Shown: piece by piece, positions 6,213 to 10,993 of the stretch
Numbering within the stretch: position 1 is the first letter of the stretch
Layout of the letters: each line of letters opens with the position of its first letter
Source of the DNA: Cyanobacteria bacterium UBA1186
GTDB lineage: Bacteria; Cyanobacteriota; Vampirovibrionia; Gastranaerophilales; Gastranaerophilaceae
Length of the DNA stretch: 10,993 nt
NCBI GenBank assembly: GCA_002309875.1
Contig: DBYM01000018.1
Coordinates: 9,723-20,715 of the forward strand
Direction: 5' to 3'
Notes under the pieces: model-generated
Seen by the model: the letters and a program-made list of their open reading frames with translations, nothing else
What the model was told of the DNA's origin: nothing
Database searches by the model: none
Made by a program: the position numbers and the translations under genes

Positions 6213-8783
6213 TTGAGTCAGCAAAACATGTTTTCGGACGGTAAAATTGTACCGGTAGATATAAAAGGTGAAATGAAGAAATGCTACATAGATTATGCTA
6301 TGTCGGTTATTGTCGGGCGTGCGCTTCCTGACGTCAGAGACGGTTTAAAGCCTGTTCACAGACGTATTTTGTACGCAATGAATGAACTTGGCATGACTCC
6401 GGACAAGCCGTTCAAGAAATGTGCACGTATTGTCGGTGAAGTATTGGGTAAATATCACCCGCACGGTGACAGTTCTGTTTATGAAGCATTAGTACGTCTT
6501 GCACAGGATTTTAACACAAGATACCTCGTAGTTGACGGGCATGGAAACTTCGGCTCGGTTGACGGCGACGGAGCGGCTGCAATGCGTTATACAGAAGCAC
6601 GTATGCATAAAATTACACAATCCATGCTCGCAGATATTGACTGTGAAACCGTGGATTTTGACCCGAACTTTGACGGCTCATTGGAAGAACCTTCGGTGCT
6701 TCCCGTAAGACTTCCTATGTTATTGCTTAACGGCTCATCAGGTATCGCAGTAGGTATGGCAACAAACATACCCCCGCACAATCTTTCTGAAGTTGTTGAC
6801 GGAACAATAGCATTAATAGATAATCCTCAAATCACAGTAGAAGGCCTGATGGAATATATCAAAGGACCTGATTTCCCGACTGCCGCTACTATTATCGGAT
6901 TAAATGATATTAAGCAGGCATACGAAACAGGCAGAGGCTCAATCAAAATGTCTGCGGTTGCCACAATAGAAGAAATCCCCGGCGGTGCAGGCAGACAGGG
7001 AAGAACTGCAATCATAGTTACGGAAATTCCTTATCAGGTTAACAAATCCCAATTAATAGAAAAGATTGCAGAACTCGTCAAAGAGAACAGAATTAACGGA
7101 ATCTCAGACCTTCGTGACGAATCAGACAGAGAAGGTATGAGAATCGTAATAGAACTTAAACGTGACGCTAAACCTGAAGTTGTTAAGAACAATCTGTTTA
7201 AATATACCCAACTCTCAACAACATTCGGTGTAAATATGGTTACACTCTGCGGCAAGCAGCCGAGACTTCTGAATCTTTACGAAGTTCTGAGCGAGTTTGT
7301 TGAACACAGGGTTGAAATTGTTACAAGAAGAACAATTTACTTCTTAAAGAAAGCAAAAATCCGCGCCCATATATTGGCAGGTTTACTTATTGCACTCGGC
7401 TCTTTAGATGAAGTTATTGAATTAATCAAAAAATCCAAAACAACAGATGATGCACGTGACGGTTTGATGAGCCGTTTCGGACTTGATGTCGATCAGGCCA
7501 ATGCAATACTTGAAATGCAGTTAAGAAGATTAACGGGCTTGGAACAGGATAAAATCAAAAACGAATATGACGATTTATTAAAGAAAATTACCGAATATGA
7601 AGGAATTCTTGCAGACCGTCAGAAAGTTCTCGACATAATCAAAGCCGAACTTATTGAAGACAAGGAAAAATACGGCGATGACAGAAAGACGCAAATTCTT
7701 CCGGAACAGGGCGAAGTTACAATCGAAGATTTAACGCCGAACACGCCTATGGCAGTATTTATCACTCATCAGGGATACCTGAAGAGAATCGCCCTTGATA
7801 CATTTGAACGCCAAAACCGTGCAACAAGAGGTAAATCAGGCATTAAGACCAAAGACGATGACGATATTCAGCACTTCTTTACGGCAATGATGCACGATAA
7901 AGTTCTATTCTTCTCATCAAAAGGTATCGTATATAGCCTGAACGTTTATGACTTCCCTGAAGGCGGACGTCAGTCAAAAGGATTGCCTATTGTAAACGTG
8001 TTGCCTATCGAACAGGGAGAGCAAATCACGGCAGTCGTTCCGGTAAGCACCTTCTCACATGATATGAATCTTATTATGCTTACGCAAAAAGGTTATATTA
8101 AGAGAATAGAACTTGATAATTTCGCTAACATCAGAAGAAGCGGTATCATAGCGATTTCTCTTGAAGAAAATGACAGATTAAATTGGGTAAAACTTGCAAA
8201 AGGTAATGACGAAATCATAATCGGTACATCCTGCGGTATGGCAATCAGATTCCCGATTGAAGATTTAAGACCGTTAGGAAGAAGCGCAAGAGGTGTTACA
8301 TCAATGAAACTGAGAGCAGCAGATACAATAATCGGCTGTGATATTGTTCCTAAAAATTATGATGCAGACCTGCTTGTTGTAACATCTGACGGCTTCGGCA
8401 AACGTACAAAACTGAGCGAATTCCGTCCGCAGAACAGAGGCGGAATCGGTCTGATTGCAACTAAATTTAAATCAAATATGTCAAGATTGGTTGCTCTGAC
8501 AATAGTTGAAGAAAAAGATGAAATTATGCTTGTAACTTCAAACGGTATTGTTACAAGAATTAAGGCAGGCGACATATCTTGCCAGGGACGACCTGCAACA
8601 GGTGTAAGGGCACAAAATCTTATAGATAATGATACAGTCGCATCAGTAAATAAAATCGTAAATTGCGACAAAGACGACGATGATTATGATCCGGCAGATG
8701 GCTCATGTGCAATGCTTGAAGCAGAATCAGCAGGAGAACAGGTATCATTACTTGATGAAACAACAGAATCCAACGAAGAATAG
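6213..8783 (+). CDS. gyrA: DNA gyrase subunit A
   Basis: Breakage-reunion subunit of DNA gyrase, which with GyrB introduces negative supercoils using ATP. The start is TTG at 6213: AGGAG (6201-6205) is 7 bases before it, whereas the internal ATG at 6228 is 22 bases away. The product has 856 residues, normal for GyrA. Seen: N-terminal winged-helix/tower with HPHGD (82-86), the quinolone-determining residues Ser87 and Glu91 (E. coli 83 and 87, an unmutated-looking state), catalytic Tyr126 in RYTE, the coiled-coil arm ending near 500, and the six-bladed C-terminal DNA-wrapping domain from about 510. In place of the classical QRRGGKG GyrA box it has RATRGKSG (536-543), resembling what I recall of cyanobacterial GyrA. 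An acidic tail (about 820-856, rich in Asp and Glu) follows. No gyrB is adjacent. ParC is the alternative but length and similarity favour GyrA. Confidence 0.95.
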   Translation: MSQQNMFSDGKIVPVDIKGEMKKCYIDYAMSVIVGRALPDVRDGLKPVHRRILYAMNELGMTPDKPFKKCARIVGEVLGKYHPHGDSSVYEALVRLAQDFNTRYLVVDGHGNFGSVDGDGAAAMRYTEARMHKITQSMLADIDCETVDFDPNFDGSLEEPSVLPVRLPMLLLNGSSGIAVGMATNIPPHNLSEVVDGTIALIDNPQITVEGLMEYIKGPDFPTAATIIGLNDIKQAYETGRGSIKMSAVATIEEIPGGAGRQGRTAIIVTEIPYQVNKSQLIEKIAELVKENRINGISDLRDESDREGMRIVIELKRDAKPEVVKNNLFKYTQLSTTFGVNMVTLCGKQPRLLNLYEVLSEFVEHRVEIVTRRTIYFLKKAKIRAHILAGLLIALGSLDEVIELIKKSKTTDDARDGLMSRFGLDVDQANAILEMQLRRLTGLEQDKIKNEYDDLLKKITEYEGILADRQKVLDIIKAELIEDKEKYGDDRKTQILPEQGEVTIEDLTPNTPMAVFITHQGYLKRIALDTFERQNRATRGKSGIKTKDDDDIQHFFTAMMHDKVLFFSSKGIVYSLNVYDFPEGGRQSKGLPIVNVLPIEQGEQITAVVPVSTFSHDMNLIMLTQKGYIKRIELDNFANIRRSGIIAISLEENDRLNWVKLAKGNDEIIIGTSCGMAIRFPIEDLRPLGRSARGVTSMKLRAADTIIGCDIVPKNYDADLLVVTSDGFGKRTKLSEFRPQNRGGIGLIATKFKSNMSRLVALTIVEEKDEIMLVTSNGIVTRIKAGDISCQGRPATGVRAQNLIDNDTVASVNKIVNCDKDDDDYDPADGSCAMLEAESAGEQVSLLDETTESNEE

Positions 8784-8797
8784 TTATACGTGTTACA

Positions 8798-8828
8798 GGA
8801 GAGGAGCAGTTCCTCTCCGAAAGTTTTT
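8798..8828 (+). terminator. hairpin between gyrA and the TRL-like gene
   Basis: Perfect eight-base stem GGAGAGGA (8798-8805) / TCCTCTCC (8811-8818) with loop GCAGT, then GAAAG and TTTTT (8824-8828). The T-run starts five bases after the stem, later than ideal, and runs directly into the AGGAGG ribosome binding site of the next gene. It may be a partial terminator separating gyrA from the small secreted gene, or a leader structure. Confidence 0.5.
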
Positions 8829-8838
8829 AGGAGGGAAT

Positions 8839-9144
8839 ATGAAAAAAGTATTATTGACACTTGCAATCTTATGTCTGACAACTATCGGCGCTGCTAATGC
8901 AGAATTTTTGGGAGGTATTATCTACAATGGCATGACCACTCCGGGTGACGGTTATACCAATGTTGTTCCTACAAAACAAGGTACAACAACCTGCAGAAGC
9001 GTCTTCTTCATAGTAGGTGTAGGAGACTGCAGTGTTAGAACTGCTATGAAAAATGGCGGTATCAGATCCTTAGCAGGATATGACATTGAAAGAAAAAATA
9101 TCCTCGGATTCCAGACGATTACAGTTAAAGCCTGGGGTAACTAA
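8839..9144 (+). CDS. TRL-like family secreted protein, 101 aa
   Basis: Small exported protein resembling the TRL-like family, whose function is not known. The frame is open upstream into gyrA, but the ATG at 8839 is correct: AGGAGG (8829-8834) lies 4 bases before it and the product then begins with a classic Sec signal peptide (MKK, hydrophobic core 4-17, likely cut after ANA at 21). The mature part is about 80 residues. It begins with a Gly-rich FLGGIIYNGMTTPGDG segment, then CRSVFFIVGVGDCSV (52-66), the NGGI turn (72-75) and a C-terminal ITVKAWG strand. That order (hydrophobic GD segment, A..NGGI, final beta strand ending in G) is what I recall for TRL proteins. The two cysteines, C52 and C64, could form a periplasmic disulfide. 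It lies 55 bases after gyrA; functional connection to gyrase is unlikely. Confidence 0.78.
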   Translation: MKKVLLTLAILCLTTIGAANAEFLGGIIYNGMTTPGDGYTNVVPTKQGTTTCRSVFFIVGVGDCSVRTAMKNGGIRSLAGYDIERKNILGFQTITVKAWGN

Positions 9145-9152
9145 TACGCAAG

Positions 9153-9181
9153 TTGAATAAACTGCAAATTTGATGTAAAGT
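9153..9181 (+). promoter_or_regulatory. likely ilvC promoter
   Basis: TTGAAT (9153-9158) and TAAAGT (9176-9181) are separated by exactly 17 bases; each is a four-of-six match to consensus. The start point would be near 9188, inside the left arm of the palindrome that begins at 9182. Confidence 0.5.
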
Positions 9182-9215
9182 TAGTGGTGAACGGACAAAT
9201 GTCTGTTCACCACTA
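9182..9215. promoter_or_regulatory. 16-bp inverted repeat abutting the ilvC promoter
   Basis: TAGTGGTGAACGGACA (9182-9197) and TGTCTGTTCACCACTA (9200-9215) are complementary over 16 positions with one G-T wobble and a two-base spacer. No T-run follows on either strand, so it is not a normal intrinsic terminator. It starts at the base after the proposed -10 and ends 4 bases before the AAGGAGG ribosome binding site (9220-9226). It could be a repressor operator at the start point, a 5' mRNA stabilising hairpin, or an RNA processing site. Confidence 0.75.
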
Positions 9216-9230
9216 CATTAAGGAGGCTTT

Positions 9231-10253
9231 ATGGACAACTTAAAAATATACTTTGACAAAGATATTGATACAGAATTAATAAAAACCAAGAAGATTGCAG
9301 TAATAGGATTCGGTTCACAGGGCTACGGACAAGGTCTGAATTTACGTGATTCAAACTGCAACGTTGTTTTCGGCCTCAGAGAAGGCGGTAAATCGTGGAT
9401 AAAAGCCAAAGACTACGGTTTAAACGTAATGAGCATTGAAGATGCAGTCAAATGGGCAGATATAGTGCAAATTCTTATCCCTGATGAGATTCAGGCAAAG
9501 GTATATAAAGAACAAATTGAGCCAAACATGAGAAAAGGACAGTACCTTATGTTCTCACATGGATTTAATATCCACTATGGTTTCATAAAGCCGAAAGACG
9601 GCATAAATGTAATAATGGTTGCACCCAAAGCCCCGGGACATACGGTAAGAAGCGAATATACAGCAGGGAAAGGCGTTCCGTCCTTAATTGCCGTTGAAAA
9701 AGACTACAGCGGAGATTCAAAAAATATTGCGCTCTCGTACGCATCGGCAATAGGCTCCGGCAGGGCAGGCATTATTGAAACTTCATTCAGAGAAGAAACC
9801 GAAACGGATTTATTCGGGGAACAGGCAGTTTTATGCGGAGGTTGCGATTACCTTATCAAAACGGCATTTGAAACCCTTGTAGAAGCAGGCTACTCTCCTT
9901 ATATGGCATATTTTGAAGTCTGTCACGAATTGAAACTTATAGTTGATTTAATCTATGAAGGCGGAATTGAAGATATGCACTATTCTGTTTCAAATAACGC
10001 AGAGTACGGGGATTATACAAGAGGCGGAGAAATAATAAATTCAGATACTAAAAAACGAATGAAAACCATTTTGGCACAAATTCAGGACGGCAGTTACGCA
10101 AAAGAATTCATGAATGAGTTTAATAACGGCGGTAGTAAATTTAAGAAACTCAGAGAAGCATCAGAAGGTCATTTAATTGAAAAAGTCGGTGCGGAAATAC
10201 GCTCGTCCTTTAAATGGGAAAAAGGCAAATTAATAGATAAATCCAAAAATTAA
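9231..10253 (+). CDS. ilvC: ketol-acid reductoisomerase, class I
   Basis: Second common step of isoleucine and valine (and leucine precursor) synthesis: Mg2+-dependent alkyl migration then NAD(P)H reduction of acetolactate or acetohydroxybutyrate. The 340-residue length is the short class I form. Seen: nucleotide-binding GFGSQG (26-31), the cofactor loop LREGGKSW (49-56), the SHGFNIH segment with His110, PKAPGHTVR (132-140), and the metal and substrate ligands Asp193 and Glu197 (ETDLFGEQ), Glu229 and Glu233 (YFEVCHE), and Ser254 in SNNAEYG. All catalytic residues are present. In the cofactor loop the usual Arg-x-Gly-Ser-x-Ser pattern reads Arg-Glu-Gly-Gly-Lys-Ser, so one 2'-phosphate ligand is lost. 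ATG at 9231 follows AAGGAGG by 4 bases. No other ilv or leu gene is in the window. A strong palindrome lies just upstream. Confidence 0.97.
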   Translation: MDNLKIYFDKDIDTELIKTKKIAVIGFGSQGYGQGLNLRDSNCNVVFGLREGGKSWIKAKDYGLNVMSIEDAVKWADIVQILIPDEIQAKVYKEQIEPNMRKGQYLMFSHGFNIHYGFIKPKDGINVIMVAPKAPGHTVRSEYTAGKGVPSLIAVEKDYSGDSKNIALSYASAIGSGRAGIIETSFREETETDLFGEQAVLCGGCDYLIKTAFETLVEAGYSPYMAYFEVCHELKLIVDLIYEGGIEDMHYSVSNNAEYGDYTRGGEIINSDTKKRMKTILAQIQDGSYAKEFMNEFNNGGSKFKKLREASEGHLIEKVGAEIRSSFKWEKGKLIDKSKN

Positions 10254-10304
10254 TACACTTGCTCTCCAATCGGGTTATGGTTTTTATATGAAACTTTTCT
10301 AAAA

Positions 10305-10310
10305 TATGAT
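10305..10310 (+). promoter_or_regulatory. possible -10 element of the Cys-rich gene
   Basis: TATGAT, a five-of-six match to TATAAT, lies 23 bases before the ATG at 10334, with AAGGAG (10321-10326) between. The -35 region at the proper distance is only a T-run, so the promoter is weakly supported. No terminator is visible after ilvC, so read-through is also possible. Confidence 0.35.
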
Positions 10311-10333
10311 TGTGATAGAAAAGGAGTAAACTT

Positions 10334-10624
10334 ATGAAAAAAACATTATCCGTTCTGGCTTTATTAGGCATTTTTGCATTCAGTATTCCGACAGCAGAAG
10401 CATTCTGCTGGTCATATTTAAATCCTGCAAATTGGGGACACTGTAAATGTGAGAAAAAGAAATGCGATCCATGCGCAACAGGATATGCAACCCCTTGTGA
10501 CAAGAAAAAAGAAAAGAAATGCAACCCGTGTGATATTAAACAGGAAGTTACACCTTGCGCACCAAGCCAAAAAGTCAGAGAAAACTGCGATCCCTGTGAC
10601 AGGTTACAGGAGATGAATAAGTAA
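10334..10624 (+). CDS. Cys-rich secreted protein, 96 aa, with CxPC repeats
   Basis: I do not recognise a named family. The ATG at 10334 follows AAGGAG (10321-10326) by 7 bases. A Sec signal peptide (MKK, hydrophobic core 4-18, likely cut after AEA at 23) precedes a mature chain of about 73 residues containing 11 cysteines (25, 37, 39, 44, 47, 55, 63, 66, 75, 85, 88). CDPC (44-47), CNPC (63-66) and CDPC (85-88) form three CxPC motifs about 19-22 residues apart, each of the first two followed by a single Pro-Cys (54-55, 74-75). The mature part starts with an aromatic segment FCWSYLNPANWGHCKC and then becomes highly charged with Lys/Glu. No membrane span remains after cleavage and there is no lipobox. 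Metal binding or a disulfide-bonded envelope protein are the obvious possibilities. It ends at a strong terminator. Confidence 0.88.
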   Translation: MKKTLSVLALLGIFAFSIPTAEAFCWSYLNPANWGHCKCEKKKCDPCATGYATPCDKKKEKKCNPCDIKQEVTPCAPSQKVRENCDPCDRLQEMNK

Positions 10625-10630
10625 AACAAT

Positions 10631-10664
10631 AAAAAATAACCGCTTTAATAAGCGGTTATTTTTT
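10631..10664. terminator. bidirectional intrinsic terminator
   Basis: Perfect 15-base inverted repeat: AAAAAATAACCGCTT (10631-10645) and AAGCGGTTATTTTTT (10650-10664) with the loop TAAT. The A and T runs are part of the stem ends, so it can stop the Cys-rich gene on the plus strand and the oadB-like gene on the minus strand, whose stop is 14 bases away. Confidence 0.95.
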
Positions 10665-10678
10665 ATATATTCAGTTTA

Positions 10679-10993
10679 TTAATGACACAATGCCAAAAGC
10701 ACACCCGCAGCCACTGCAGAGCCTATAACACCTGATACATTCGGCCCCATAGCGTGCATTAACAAGAAGTTTTGCGGATTTGCCTCAAGGCCCACCTTAT
10801 TCGATACACGGGCAGCCATAGGAACAGCGGAAACCCCGGCAGAGCCAATCAACGGATTGATTTTCGTTCTGCTGAACAAATTCATTAACTTTGCCATCAA
10901 TACACCTGCAGCAGTAGCAAGTGAAAATGCAATTACACCAAGTAATAATATAAACAGTGTCTGCACTGTTAAGAATTGTCCCGCAGAAAGTTT
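10679..10993 (-). CDS. oadB: Na+-translocating decarboxylase beta subunit, C-terminal end (partial)
   Basis: Membrane subunit of the biotin-dependent Na+ pumps (oxaloacetate, methylmalonyl-CoA or glutaconyl-CoA decarboxylase), which couples decarboxylation of carboxybiotin to Na+ export. The minus-strand frame is open to the window edge, so the gene begins outside; 104 C-terminal residues are visible. The conserved GTAAGVLMAKLMN-like helix appears as ATAAGVLMAKLMN, then INPLIGSAGVSAVPMAARVSNKVG, then the terminal helix NFLLMHAMGPNVSGVIGSAV and AAGVLLA, the standard end of this family. The GTG that reads as a possible start near 10966 is internal because the upstream residues KLSAGQFLT continue the family alignment. 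Which of the decarboxylases it serves cannot be told from the beta subunit end alone; the symbol is by family. It converges on the Cys-rich gene. Confidence 0.93.
   Translation of the reverse strand, partial: KLSAGQFLTVQTLFILLLGVIAFSLATAAGVLMAKLMNLFSRTKINPLIGSAGVSAVPMAARVSNKVGLEANPQNFLLMHAMGPNVSGVIGSAVAAGVLLALCH

Noticed and set aside
8357..8671. 104-residue open frame on the minus strand inside gyrA
   Set aside because: Shadow of the gyrA frame; no ribosome binding site or recognisable product.
8680..8838. Upstream start for the TRL-like gene overlapping gyrA
   Set aside because: The extension would bury the signal peptide in the middle of the protein; AGGAGG directly precedes ATG 8839.
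9145..9230. T-box or leader-peptide attenuator ahead of ilvC
   Set aside because: Only 86 bases separate the genes; there is no T-box sequence, no Leu/Val/Ile-rich leader peptide and no T-run after the hairpin.
10210..10629. 139-residue open frame on the minus strand
   Set aside because: It lies antisense to the Cys-rich gene and the ilvC end, crosses promoter and ribosome binding site, and gives a low-complexity Ser/Phe/His-rich product. The plus-strand gene has a signal peptide, ribosome binding site and terminator.
1..10993. CRISPR array, transposon, tRNA, rRNA or defence cassette
   Set aside because: No regularly spaced repeats, transposase or recombinase motifs, terminal inverted repeats, cloverleaf or rRNA-like sequence were seen on either strand.

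Overview
This is chromosomal DNA of an AT-rich, Gram-negative-type bacterium. It has clear Shine-Dalgarno sites, hairpin/T-run terminators and two small proteins with Sec signal peptides. The best guess at lineage is the non-photosynthetic cyanobacterial relatives (Vampirovibrionia/Melainabacteria, for example gut Gastranaerophilales). The grounds are the low GC, the GyrA C-terminal motif RATRGKSG (close to what I recall of cyanobacterial GyrA rather than the classical QRRGGKG box), a TRL-like secreted protein, and a Na+-pump decarboxylase subunit suggesting fermentative life. This placement is inference from memory, not from a search.

Layout from left to right. The 3' part of leuS (+) is cut by the window start and meets metK (-) at a shared bidirectional terminator. 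Upstream of metK, and divergent from it, are two genes I cannot name: a 158-aa helical protein (GTG start) and a 233-aa multi-span membrane protein, closed by another bidirectional terminator. On the other side of that terminator, on the minus strand, is a 51-aa gene (3939-4094) with its own promoter, structured leader and ribosome binding site. Then follow a COG2509-type FAD-dependent oxidoreductase (+), a 462-bp AT-rich gap with repeats, gyrA (+, TTG start), a TRL-like secreted protein (+), ilvC (+) behind a 16-bp inverted repeat, and a Cys-rich secreted protein (+). The last gene meets the C-terminal end of an OadB-type decarboxylase beta subunit (-), which runs off the window end.

Most genes are housekeeping and not functionally linked: leucyl-tRNA charging, S-adenosylmethionine synthesis, DNA supercoiling, branched-chain amino-acid synthesis and Na+ pumping. 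I see no mobile element, CRISPR array, tRNA, rRNA or defence cassette. The parts worth following up are the small or unnamed genes (51 aa, 158/233 aa pair, Cys-rich 96 aa, TRL-like 101 aa), the palindrome abutting the ilvC promoter, and a possible minus-strand transcript in the gap before gyrA.
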